Of a DNA stretch of 64,000 bases, positions 11,602 to 21,833 are shown one piece after another. Origin of the DNA: Lathyrus oleraceus (Eukaryota; Streptophyta; Magnoliopsida; Fabales; Fabaceae); the NCBI RefSeq assembly GCF_024323335.1, contig NC_066581.1, positions 32,174,699 to 32,238,698 of the forward strand, in the 5' to 3' direction. The stretch's first letter is position 1; every line of letters begins with the position of its first letter. The translations under genes were made by a program, and so were the position numbers. Under the pieces are notes generated by a model. That model was not told the origin of the DNA, did not search any database, and saw nothing but the letters and a program-made list of their open reading frames with translations.

Positions 11602-11902
11602 GATGTTATTTACCTTTTCTCTTTGTAATGAATCAGAAACGCTGTATTTCTTTGTCTCAAAATATACTGAATGAAATATTTCCATGAGCAATTAAAATGT
11701 GTAAATATTCAAAATATTGCAAATAATACCCTAAGGGTTCCTTGAAAACAAAGCATTTGCACAAGCATTGCATGCATCATACTCATCTCATTTGCATAAC
11801 AGGTGTTCTCAGGCCATCTTCTCACCTTGATTCCTGTGTCCAGACAGGATAGCTGATCAAAGGCCGCACCGCTACTCAACAAGGCTCAACCATCAACGCA
11901 AC
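11602..11902 (+). other. Spacer between ORF1 and gag with possible 3' splice site
   Basis: About 300 AT-rich bases. They are similar to element II (30262 down to about 30070) up to TTTGCATAACAGG near 11800-11812, and the similarity stops there. CATAACAG resembles a plant 3' splice acceptor. No gene is seen. Confidence 0.55.
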
Positions 11903-14900
11903 ATGGATCAGGTTCAAGCCGAGTTGGCAGAGATGAGGGCAAGCATGGCCCAGTTCATTCATATGATGCAAGGGGTCGCGCAAGGCCAAGAAGAGCTCCG
12001 AGCAATGGTCCAGAGGCAAGAAGCTACGTTGCCACCGCCCAATCAGCCTCTGCAAGAAGGAAACCCGGTTCCTGAAGTCCCTGCCGCTGCTATTCCCGTC
12101 AACGACTATGCTGTAGGTGAAGAATTGAGGGGTATCCGAGTCAACGGTCAACCGATTGCTCCAGATGCTGTTAGTCCCAGAGTCATCCATGCTCCGGTCC
12201 GTAATAGAATTCCAATTGTTGACAGACAAGAGGATTTGTTTACAATGCTCAGTGAAGACGACAACATGTTGGGTAGAAATGATGCGAGAGATCGCAAAGT
12301 AGAGGCCCTAGCTGAGAAGATCCGGGCAATGGAATGTCAAAACTCCCTCGGTTTTGACGTTACAAACATGGGATTAGTTGAAGGACTTAGAATCCCGCAT
12401 AAATTCAAGGCGCCGTCATTCGACAAATACAACGGTACCTCTTGCCCTCGCACCCATGTGCAGGCGTACTATAGAAAGATATCCGCATATACAGACGATG
12501 AGAAGATGTGGATGTATTTCTTCCAGGATAGTCTATCTGGGGCATCCTTGGATTGGTACATGGAATTGAAGCGGGATTCAATTCGGTGCTGGAGAGACCT
12601 GGGTGAGGCGTTCCTCAGGCAGTATAAGCACAATATGGACATGGCTCCAACCAGAACTCAGTTACAAAGTTTATGTCAGAAGAACAATGAAAGTTTTAAA
12701 GAGTACGCCCAGAGATGGCGCGAACTAGCTGCGAGAGTTCAACCCCCTATGCTGGAAAGGGAGTTGACTGACATGTTCATTAGCACTCTACAAGGTGTTT
12801 ACATGGACCGGATGGGAAGTTGCCCATTCGGAAGCTTTTCTGACGTCGTTATCTGCGGCGAAAGAACTGAGAGCCTAATCAAAGCTGGGAGGATCCATGA
12901 TGCTGGTTCCTCATCTTCTTCGAAGAAACCCTTCTCTGGGGCACCTCGCCGTAGAGAAGGAGAAACCAATGCTGTACAGCACAGAGGGAGTGCATACAGA
13001 GCTAACAACAACAGGGACCAGTATCGTCCAGTAGCTGCAGTGACCATTCCTGCACCACAACCTCGTCCACAACAACAGAGAGTTCAGCAACAACAACCGC
13101 AACGACCTCAACCACAGCAACAACAACAACAACGACCTTTTCAGCAGAGACAGAGGTTGAATCCTGATAGAAGATTTGATCCTTTGCCTATGTCGTACGC
13201 AGAGCTACTACCCGAACTACTCCGGTTAGGGTTTGTAGAGTTGCGTACGATGGCAACTCCTACCGTGCTGCCACCCGGCTATGATGCCAATGTAAGATGT
13301 GACTTTCACTCTGGGGCACCAGGCCACCATACTGAAAGATGTCGGGCGTTTCAGCACAAGGTTCAGGATCTGATTGATTCCAAGACAATCAACTTCTCTC
13401 CGGTTCCGAATGTGGTAAACAATCCTATGCCTCAGCATGGTGGGCATAGGGTTAATAACATTGAAGATGGAGAAGCTGAAGATCTGGTTGTGAATGTTGA
13501 AGATGTTCAGACGTCTCTGTTGGTCGTCAAGGACCGATTGCTAAAGGGGGGTGTTGACCCAGGTTGTTCAGAAGATTGTTTGGGTTGTTCAGAGGCCATG
13601 GATGGTTGTGACCAGCTGAGGGCTGGAATTCAAAGTCTGATGGACGAAGGCTGTTTGCAGTTTAGCCGTGCTACCAGAGATAATGGGGCAGTGTCCACTG
13701 TCACCATTTTTTATAAGCCAGCTGAAGGAAGAGGGCGTGGGGCTGTCAGTGCACCCACAACCAGCAATACTCCGGTTACCGTTCCTACCCCGGTAACCAT
13801 CCGTGCACCAGTTACTATTGTTGCGCCTGGCAGAAGGCAGATTGAAAATAGTAGGGCCGTGCCCTGGAGTTATGACAATGCCTATCGCCGAGATAGGAGG
13901 GCTGGTAACCAGACAAGACCAGTTGCTCAAACACCAGTTACAATCAGTGCCCCTGTGAGAATCCCTGCTGTTACAAGTCCGGTAGTGGACAACGTTGGAG
14001 GACAGGGAGGTTTCACAAGGAGTGGACGACTGTTTGCTCCTCAGCCTTTGAGAGATGCTGCTGCCGAGTCATCTGCAAGGGCTAAGGGCAAACAAACAAT
14101 GGTTGACGAAGAACCGGCTCAGAAGGAGGCCGAGGGTTCTTTCCAGAAAGATGTCGAGGAGTTTATGAAGATCATAAAGAAGAGTGATTACAAGATTGTT
14201 GATCAACTCAACCAGACTCCGTCGAAGATCTCGATACTCTCTTTGCTGATGTGTTCTGAGGCACATCGGGACGCCTTGCTGAAAATGTTGAATATGGCAT
14301 ATGTCCCGCAAGAGATATCGGTCAACCAGCTGGAAGGTGTACTAGCAAATGTGAGTACCAGGCACGGTGTAGGTTTCACTGACCTAGACCTAACGCCTGA
14401 GGGCCGTAATCACAACAAAGCCTTGCACATCACCATGGAGTGCAAAGGTGCAGTGTTATCTCATGTGCTAGTGGACACCGGGTCGTCCCTGAATGTCCTT
14501 CCAAAGCAAATACTGAAGAAGATAGATGTCGAGGGAGTTGTGCTCACTCCCAGTGATCTGATAGTGCGTGCATTTGACGGATCCAAACGTTCTGTGTTTG
14601 GTGAAGTTACTTTGCCAGTGAAGATAGGTCCTGAGACCTTTGACATCGTTTTCTACGTAATGGACATTCAGCCTGCTTACAGCTGTTTGTTGGGGCGTCC
14701 TTGGATACACGCCGCTGGAGCAGTCTCGTCAACTCTCCATCAGAAACTCAAATATGTCTGGAACGGTCAGATTGTGACCGTCTGCGGTGAAGAGGAGATT
14801 CTGGTGAGTCATCTCTCCTCATTCAAATATGTTGAGGTGGATGGCGAGATCCACGAAACCCTGTGCCAGGCATTCGAGACTGTGGCATTAGAAGGTGTAG

Positions 14901-15247
14901 CTTGTGCTGAGCAGAGGAAGCCAGGTGCTTCGATATCATCATACAAGCAAGCCAAGGAAGTGGTAGACTCCGGTAAAGCAGAAGGCTGGGGCAAGATGGT
15001 TGACTTGCCGGTAAAGGAAGACAAATTCGGCATTGGGTACGAGCCTCTCCAAGCAGAGCAGAGCATACAAGCAGGTCCGAGCACCTTCACCAGCGCTGGG
15101 CTGATGAACCATGGAGATGTCTTTGCTACTGATGGTGAAGACAGTGATCATGATTTGGACGTCTGGGTCCGCCCTTGTGCACCAGGCGAGGTTATCAACA
15201 ATTGGACAGCAGAAGATGTGGTCCAAGTTACTCTACTGACAGAGTAA
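11903..15247 (+). CDS. gag-pro: Gag-protease polyprotein of element I
   Basis: An intact frame of 1,114 residues from ATG 11903. Residues 1-50 are coiled-coil-like and Gln/Glu-rich. About 163-310 is the retrotransposon Gag capsid domain (HKFKAPSFDKYNG, YFQDSLSGASLDWY, FKEYAQRWRELAARV). About 383-418 is a Gln/Pro/Arg-rich tract. At 466-480 is a zinc-knuckle-like CX2HX5HX4C element (CDFHSGAPGH then RC), which differs from the classic CCHC. The region to about 760 is low in complexity. The aspartic protease follows with the active-site DTGSS at 858-862 and the usual LLGRPWIH downstream. Gag packages the RNA and the protease matures the polyproteins. The frame ends at a stop before the RT frame; Ogre elements join the two by removing an intron. 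Confidence 0.93.
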   Translation: MDQVQAELAEMRASMAQFIHMMQGVAQGQEELRAMVQRQEATLPPPNQPLQEGNPVPEVPAAAIPVNDYAVGEELRGIRVNGQPIAPDAVSPRVIHAPVRNRIPIVDRQEDLFTMLSEDDNMLGRNDARDRKVEALAEKIRAMECQNSLGFDVTNMGLVEGLRIPHKFKAPSFDKYNGTSCPRTHVQAYYRKISAYTDDEKMWMYFFQDSLSGASLDWYMELKRDSIRCWRDLGEAFLRQYKHNMDMAPTRTQLQSLCQKNNESFKEYAQRWRELAARVQPPMLERELTDMFISTLQGVYMDRMGSCPFGSFSDVVICGERTESLIKAGRIHDAGSSSSSKKPFSGAPRRREGETNAVQHRGSAYRANNNRDQYRPVAAVTIPAPQPRPQQQRVQQQQPQRPQPQQQQQQRPFQQRQRLNPDRRFDPLPMSYAELLPELLRLGFVELRTMATPTVLPPGYDANVRCDFHSGAPGHHTERCRAFQHKVQDLIDSKTINFSPVPNVVNNPMPQHGGHRVNNIEDGEAEDLVVNVEDVQTSLLVVKDRLLKGGVDPGCSEDCLGCSEAMDGCDQLRAGIQSLMDEGCLQFSRATRDNGAVSTVTIFYKPAEGRGRGAVSAPTTSNTPVTVPTPVTIRAPVTIVAPGRRQIENSRAVPWSYDNAYRRDRRAGNQTRPVAQTPVTISAPVRIPAVTSPVVDNVGGQGGFTRSGRLFAPQPLRDAAAESSARAKGKQTMVDEEPAQKEAEGSFQKDVEEFMKIIKKSDYKIVDQLNQTPSKISILSLLMCSEAHRDALLKMLNMAYVPQEISVNQLEGVLANVSTRHGVGFTDLDLTPEGRNHNKALHITMECKGAVLSHVLVDTGSSLNVLPKQILKKIDVEGVVLTPSDLIVRAFDGSKRSVFGEVTLPVKIGPETFDIVFYVMDIQPAYSCLLGRPWIHAAGAVSSTLHQKLKYVWNGQIVTVCGEEEILVSHLSSFKYVEVDGEIHETLCQAFETVALEGVACAEQRKPGASISSYKQAKEVVDSGKAEGWGKMVDLPVKEDKFGIGYEPLQAEQSIQAGPSTFTSAGLMNHGDVFATDGEDSDHDLDVWVRPCAPGEVINNWTAEDVVQVTLLTE

Positions 15248-15492
15248 TTTTCTTTTGTTTTTTCATTTTGCATGAAAACCCTACGTTCCGCCCAGGGCGT
15301 AGTGGTTCATTGTAGGGCCACATCATGTTCGCAATGTTTATAAATAAAGGACGTTTTTTCAATCAAATTTTGAGATCTTTGTCTTTCTATTTTCTGTTTT
15401 TCCACTTTTTCAAAACAATAAAAATGGCAATGTTTTTGTTTTTTGTGACTTTATTGAAATCTTTTTCTAAAAACAAAACATTAAACATGCAG
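15248..15492 (+). other. Probable intron region between protease and RT
   Basis: About 250 bases rich in T runs and without coding capacity separate the gag-pro and pol frames. A T-rich tract is followed by AAACATGCAG, a good plant acceptor ending at 15492. The pol frame is open from 15485. Element II has the same ATGCAG acceptor (116-121, minus). Partial splicing of an intron at this place is known for pea Ogre. The 5' splice site cannot be fixed by reading; several GT positions near the end of protease are possible. Confidence 0.65.
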
Positions 15493-18400
15493 AAGTGATC
15501 TTTTGGCACCCACTGTGAACGACTCTGTTATGGCTCAGTATGATTTCAACAATCCCATCTACCAAGCTGAAGAGGAGAGTGAGGAAGACAGTGAACTCCC
15601 TGCAGAATTGGTCAGACTACTGAAGCAAGAGGAAAGGGTCATCCAACCTCACCAGGAAGAGTTGGAAATTGTCAATCTGGGTACTGAGGACGCCAGAAGA
15701 GAGATCAAGATCGGGGCCGCTTTAGAAGACTCTGTCAAGAGGAGGCTAATCGAGATGCTGAAAGAATATGTGGAAATATTCGCCTGGTCATACCAAGATA
15801 TGCCTGGGTTGGATACAGACATCGTGGTGCATCGGTTACCTCTTAGGGAAGAGTGTCCGTCGGTCAAGCAGAAGCTTCGCAGAACTAGTCCTGATATGGC
15901 TGTCAAGATCAAAGAAGAGGTTCAAAAGCAGTGGGACGCAGGTTTCCTGGCTGTTACCAGTTACCCACCGTGGGTTGCCAACATTGTTCCCGTGCCAAAG
16001 AAGGATGGCAAAGTCAGGATGTGTGTCGATTACCGAGATCTGAATAGGGCGAGTCCGAAAGATGATTTCCCATTACCTCACATCGATGTATTGGTTGATA
16101 ATACGGCTCAATCCTCGGTATTCTCTTTCATGGACGGTTTCTCAGGCTACAACCAGATCAAGATGGCGCCAGAGGACATGGAAAAGACGACATTCATTAC
16201 ACCTTGGGGCACGTTCTGCTATAAGGTTATGCCATTTGGGCTGAAGAATGCCGGTGCTACCTATCAGAGGGCAATGACGACTCTCTTTCATGACATGATG
16301 CACAACGAAATCGAAGTGTACGTGGATGATATGATTGCGAAGTCGCAGACGGAAGAGGAGCACCTGGTAAATTTGCAGAAGTTGTTTGACAGACTGGTCA
16401 AATTCAAACTGAGGCTGAATCCGAACAAGTGTACGTTTGGAGTGAGATCCGGGAAGCTCTTAGGCTTCATTGTCAGTGAGAAAGGGATTGAGGTTGATCC
16501 AGCTAAAGTCAAAGCTATTCAAGAGATGCCTGAACCGAAGACGGAAAAGCAAGTCCGTGGGTTTTTAGGGAGATTGAACTACATTGCAAGGTTCATATCT
16601 CATCTAACTGCTACATGCGAACCTATTTTCAAACTGCTCAGGAAGAATCAGGCGATCAGATGGAATGACGACTGTCAGGAAGCTTTTGACAAAATCAAAG
16701 AATACTTGCAAAACCCTCCAATCCTTATCCCTCCAGTTCCAGGGAGACCACTGATAATGTACCTATCAGTCACCGAGACTTCGATGGGGTGTGTATTGGG
16801 TCAGCATGACGAGTCTGGTCGAAAAGAGCATGCCATATACTACCTGAGCAAAAAGTTTACCGACTGTGAAACAAGATATTCACTGCTCGAGAAAACTTGC
16901 TGTGCTTTGGCCTGGGCTGCTCGCCGACTAAGGCAGTATATGTTGAACCATACTACTCTGTTGATTTCTAGGATGGATCCTGTGAAATACATCTTTGAGA
17001 AGCAAGCTCTCACCGGACGTGTTGCCCGTTGGCAGATGATCTTAACAGAATATGACATTCAGTACACGTCTCAGAAGGCCATCAAAGGTAGTATTCTGTC
17101 AGACTATCTCGCCGAGCAACCGATCGATGACTATCAGCCTATGATGTTTGAATTCCCTGATGAAGACATCATGTATCTAAAAATGAAAGACTGTGAAGAG
17201 CCGCTTGTTGAGGAAGGACCTGATCCTGATGACAAGTGGACACTGATGTTCGATGGGGCTGTGAATATGAACGGCAATGGTGTTGGAGCAGTGTTGATCA
17301 ACCCCAAAGGTGCCCATATACCTTTTTCTGCCAGATTGACATTCGACGTCACCAACAATGAAGCTGAGTATGAGGCTTGTATCATGGGAATAGAAGAAGC
17401 CATTGATCTGAGGATCAAGACACTCGACATATTTGGAGATTCAGCTCTTGTGATTAATCAGGTCAATGGAGATTGGAATACGAATCAGCCACATTTGATT
17501 CCGTACAGAGATTACACCAGAAGAATACTGACGTTCTTCAAGAAGGTGAAGTTGTATCATGTCCCGCGAGACGAGAATCAGATGGCTGATGCTTTGGCTA
17601 CTTTATCCTCTATGATAAAGGTTCATTGGTGGAATCATGTGCCACAAGTTGCGGTAAATCGACTCGAGAGGCCTGCGTATGTGTTTGCAGCCGAGTCTGT
17701 TAATGCTATTGATGATAAGCCGTGGTATTATGACATCAAGAACTTCCTCAAGACTCAAGAGTATCCTGAGGGTGCGTCGAAGAATGACAAGAAGACCCTG
17801 AGAAGGCTAGCTGGAAGCTTTTATCTGAATCAGGATGATGTGCTATACAAGAGGAACTTTGACATGGTCTTGCTCAGATGCGTGGATAGACACGAAGCAG
17901 ACATGTTAATGCAAGAAGTGCACGAGGGTTCGTTTGGTACCCACGCTGGTGGTCATGCAATGTCGAAGAAATTGCTGAGAGCCGGATATTATTGGATGAC
18001 TATGGAATCCGATTGCTTCAAATATGCTCGGACATGCCATAAGTGTCAAGTCTATGCCGACAAGGTGCATGTACCACCAAGCCCGTTGAATGTCATGAAC
18101 TCGCCTTGGCCGTTCGCCATGTGGGGCATTGACATGATTGGGAGGATAGAGCCAACTGCTTCTAATGGACATCGCTTCATCTTGGTTGCGATTGATTACT
18201 TCACCAAATGGGTGGAAGCAGCTTCCTATGCCAACGTCACCAAACAAGTGGTTGCTCGGTTCATCAAGAAAGAAATCATCTGTCGTTATGGAGTTCCCGA
18301 GAGAATCATCACTGACAATGGTTCGAATCTCAATAACAAAATGATGAAAGACTTATGCAGAGATTTCAAGATTGAACATCACAACTCTTCTCCTTACAGA

Positions 18401-18973
18401 CCGAAGATGAATGGTGCTGTAGAGGCAGCTAACAAGAATATCAAGAAGATTGTGCAGAAGATGGTCGTTACGTACAAGGACTGGCACGAGATGTTGCCTT
18501 TCGCTTTGCATGGATACCGTACCTCAGTACGTACGTCGACCGGGGCAACCCCCTACTCCCTTGTGTATGGTATGGAAGCAGTCTTACCAGTTGAAGTGGA
18601 GATCCCTTCTCTGAGGGTATTATTAGATGTCAAGCTGGACGAAGCCGAGTGGATTCGTACAAGGTTTAATGAGTTAAGCCTTATCGAAGAGAGACGATTA
18701 GCAGCTGTGTGCCACGGGCAGTTGTATCAGAGAAGGATGAAGCGAGCCTTTGATCAGAAAGTGCGTCCTCGGACATTTCAAACTGGCGATCTAGTTTTGA
18801 AGAGGATCCTTCCTCCCGGTACAGATAACAGGGGCAAGTGGACTCCTAACTACGAAGGTCCATATGTTGTGAAGAAGGTTTTCTCCGGTGGAGCCTTGAT
18901 GCTTACAACTATGGATGGTGAAGATTTTCCTTCTCCTGTCAACTCAGATGTAGTCAAAAAATACTTCGCATAA
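15493..18973 (+). CDS. pol: Pol polyprotein: RT, RNase H, second RNase H, integrase
   Basis: An intact frame. Residues are counted from the codon at 15503; the start shown is the likely exon border, since no good ATG precedes the RT. RT spans about 105-340 with FMDGFSGYNQI and the catalytic YVDD at 273-276. The first RNase H (about 375-500) lacks its usual first Asp (YLSVTETSMG). A second, archaeal-type RNase H spans 577-705 with D584, E620, D646 and D696, a mark of the Tat lineage. Integrase has the His/Cys zinc region (His 797/807/814, Cys 845/848) and the core D877, D938, E974 with D(35)E spacing. There is no chromodomain, as expected for Tat/Ogre. All catalytic residues of RT, second RNase H and integrase are present, so the protein could be active. 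Confidence 0.95.
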
Positions 18974-20640
18974 ATTGACCCGCTGGACAAAAAGAACAAA
19001 AGAGTCCAGGCAAAAATGGGCATCCCGGCGAACCAAAAAACAGAAAGAAAAGGTTCGGGCAAAAATTAGGGATAAAATGAAAAAAAACTGTACACCCGGT
19101 AAGTCGAAAACCCGCAAGGGCGGCTTAGGCAAAAATGGGTATCCCGGTGGATTGAAAACCCGAAAGGGCGATCCAGCCAAAAGAGGGATTAAAGCGAAGA
19201 CTACATTCTGAGTCATCTGCACTTCGTCATGCTTCGTCAGCTGCCATCTCCAAAGATGTGATCGGTCCAGTCATTCTTCTCAGAAAGCAAGGAATTGGGA
19301 GGAAACTGATGATCTATGAGTTATAACAGAGTTGGGAAACAGTGGATGCCGTGTTCACATTGCCATTAGGATAGTTTATTTTTTCCTTTTGTGCGCAATT
19401 ACCTCTTTCTAGGAATTGCTTCCCAATGTACTTGCCTTTTCAGGCACACTTCCAATCAATAAAAGTCGTTATTCAAATAAATTGCTCTCTTGTTTTTACT
19501 TTTACTGTTTTGTTTGCAAAAACGTCCGATTTTTGATAAACATTGCACATAAAAACATGAAGGCTAAACAATGACGTGCAGAAAGATTAAAACGTTTGAA
19601 AATCATTTTGAATGTTGAGGACACTTGACCATATCTTGTCCGTGTACCCCCTGGGGCATCTGTTGTTCCGATTTGCAGGTCGTCACCTGTGAGTATTCTC
19701 CCCGGCAAGGTTGTCACCTGTGAGCATTCCCCAGCAGTGCTTTTCCCCAGACAGAATCATTCTCCTAGCTGGTTTTGTTTGAGCCTCCCCTAGCGAAGCA
19801 GTTACCTCTCCAGCAGAGTTTATCCTACCAGAGGATTGGGTGAGTTATCGTGGCAGATCGATATCCGCATCCCCAGCTGAGTTGTTTTTACTCGTGAATT
19901 ATGTGGGTCGTCCCCAGCGAAGTAACAAGTTATTCCCCAAAGCAGAGTTTATTGTATCTGAGGTTTGTGTGGGCCTTATCCCCAGAGAGTCTCTTAGTTT
20001 ATCTCCCCCAGCGGAATAGTGATTTCCTCAGCAGAGCGGTTATTTCCCCAAGCGGAAGTTTTTGTGGATTCGTTGGACTCTCTCCAGCAGACTACCTGTA
20101 TTTCTCCCTAGCAGAGTTGCTTTCTTACTCCCCAGCGAGCTGCCTTATCTTCCCCTAGTGGAATGGTATTGTTGGTTCCCCAGCAGTTGTATTGTTTCCC
20201 CCAGCGGATTTATCTTGAAGATTCCTCAACACAGTCGTCCTGTGTATCTCTCCCCGCAGAGTTCTTATCATATTGCATTGCATATAGTAATCATTGCATC
20301 CTCAAAATTGCGTAGCATTTCCATCCCATATGGAGCATTACGCCATAGAAAAATTCAAACATATGCATTCATGTGTTCGATACCACATCAGACCACATCC
20401 CCGGCAGAATCGGATCATTTTGTTCAAAATCAGCACCAGTCTGCTACAGTTGCTTCGACAGCATTCAGAATTGATTATCCCCACGGAGGTTTATTTCATC
20501 ACCCGATGGTGACAGAGGTTTATTTCCTCACCAGATGGTGACAGAGAGCTGTTTCTCCCCAGTGAGACCCCCAGCAAGTGATCAGCCTTGCTTCAACATA
20601 TCCCAGATTTTGTTCTTTGTGATACCAGAGTATCATGTCA
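18974..20640 (+). other. 3' noncoding region of element I, first part
   Basis: No gene is seen. Positions 18974-19215 hold short direct repeats built around CCCGGTRRRTYGAAAACCCG and AAGGGCG. From about 19670 to 20260 there are roughly 15 irregularly spaced copies of a TCCCCAGCRGAG-like word. A similar motif, read on the other strand as CTGGGGA, fills the 3' noncoding region of element IV, so it is a lineage feature. Positions 20475-20570 repeat an ATTTC-TCACC-GATGGTGACAGAG block twice. Confidence 0.7.
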
Positions 20641-20659
20641 ACACCCGCGCATGTCTGGT

Positions 20660-21705
20660 CATTTTTTTTGTGTCGGTAAACGCCATTGTTTCGGTGTCGG
20701 TAAACATCGAGTCTTTCCATCAGTCATCGGTAAATGTCTGATAATTCCCCAACTAGAAATCCCCAGTAGAGTCATCGGTAAATGTCCTACCTGGTTTTCA
20801 GTTGCAAATACTTGTTTGTCTTTCACCAATAAATTTCCCATCCCAGTCATCGGTAAATGTCTGGTCATTCTTTTGATGTCGGTAAACATCATCTTTCGAT
20901 GTCGGTAAACATCGTGTCTCACCCCAGTCATCGGTAAATGTCTGGTCATTCTTTTGATGTCGGTAAACATCATCTTTCGATGTCGGTAAACATCGTGTCT
21001 CACCCCAGTCATCGGTAAATGTCTGGTCATTCTTTTGATGTCGGTAAACATCATCTTTCGATGTCGGTAAACATCGTGTCTCACCCCAGTCATCGGTAAA
21101 TGTCTGGTCATTTCTTTGTTCCCTTGTTAATAAAATCAGGATCCCCAGAAGTCGTCGGTAAATGTCTTATCTGGTGTCACCACAAAGATTTTGTTCCTCC
21201 CCAAGCGGAGATGCCATCGGTAAATGGCCCAGCTTTCTTCGATATCGGTAAATATCGAATTCCCAGTTGCAGCAACCATCGGTAAATGGTCTTGCTAAGT
21301 TGACATCGGTAAATGTCCAGTTTCTTTGAAGCCACCATCGGTAAATGGTCTCGCTTCCTTTCGACATCATTGGCTTCCCAGCAACCATCGGTAAATGGTT
21401 TTGCTGAAGTCGATATCGGTAAATATCAAGTTTTTAACCATCGGTAAATGGTTCTGTTTTTCTCATTATTTCCCAGCAGCCATCGGTAAATGGTCCGGCT
21501 GAAGTTGATATCGGTAAATATCAAGTTTTAACCATCGGTAAATGGTTTTGGTTTTTCAGAAGTTGGTTTTTCCCAGCCGCCATAGGTAAATGGTCGTGCT
21601 GAGGTTGATATCGGTAAATATCAAGTTTCCAGTTCTTCAACCATCGGTAAATGGTTTTTGCTTTTCTGAAGCTGTCATGCAGTTGTCATCGGTAAATGAC
21701 GTGGT
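20660..21705 (+). repeat. Array of constant-loop, variable-stem hairpins
   Basis: More than 20 short inverted repeats share the loop CGGTAA but have different stems. Clear cases are GCCAT/ATGGC at 21213-21228, TTCGATAT/ATATCGAA at 21238-21259, ACCAT/ATGGT at 21275-21290, GACAT/ATGTC at 21302-21317, AACCAT/ATGGTT at 21383-21400, TTGATAT/ATATCAA at 21505-21524 and 21605-21624, and GTCAT/ATGAC at 21685-21700. GATGT/ACATC stems fill the 81-bp units upstream. Changes in one arm are matched in the other. One copy near 21580 has the loop AGGTAA. No protein-coding role is visible. The array ends about 130 bases before the 3' LTR and would lie in the 3' untranslated part of the transcript. Confidence 0.9.
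20844..21115 (+). repeat. 81-bp tandem repeat, three units plus partial fourth
   Basis: Units start with CAGTCATCGGTAAATGTCTG at 20844, 20925, 21006 and 21087, giving an exact 81-bp period. Each unit contains three hairpins: one of the CCAGTCAT/ATGTCTGG type (one mismatch) and two GATGT/ACATC ones. Because 81 is divisible by three, the minus strand stays open for 150 codons; this is not taken as a gene. Confidence 0.92.
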
Positions 21706-21820
21706 TCTTCTGTATTTTATCCAGTCGGTGCAAATTTCTACGGTTCTTTAGTATTCAATCCCTGTTTACCCTGAAAGTCTGACAGCCATTGCTATCATCC
21801 GTTCGGGTTCCCAGCTGATT

Positions 21821-21833
21821 GAATAGGGGCAGC
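21821..21833 (+). promoter_or_regulatory. Polypurine tract of element I
   Basis: GAATAGGGGCAGC directly precedes the 3' LTR start TGTAGC. Element IV has a related CGGGGCAGC before its own LTR start (minus strand, 57218-57226). The tract would prime plus-strand DNA synthesis. Confidence 0.75.

Noticed and set aside
20659..21111. Minus-strand open frame of 150 codons with a 27-residue internal repeat
   Set aside because: It is a by-product of the 81-bp tandem repeat, whose length is divisible by three. It has no domain and lies antisense in a noncoding region.
20660..21705. CRISPR-like appearance of repeated CATCGGTAAATG words
   Set aside because: Spacing is irregular, the stems vary, and this is a plant retrotransposon. 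There are no unique spacers of uniform length and no associated genes.
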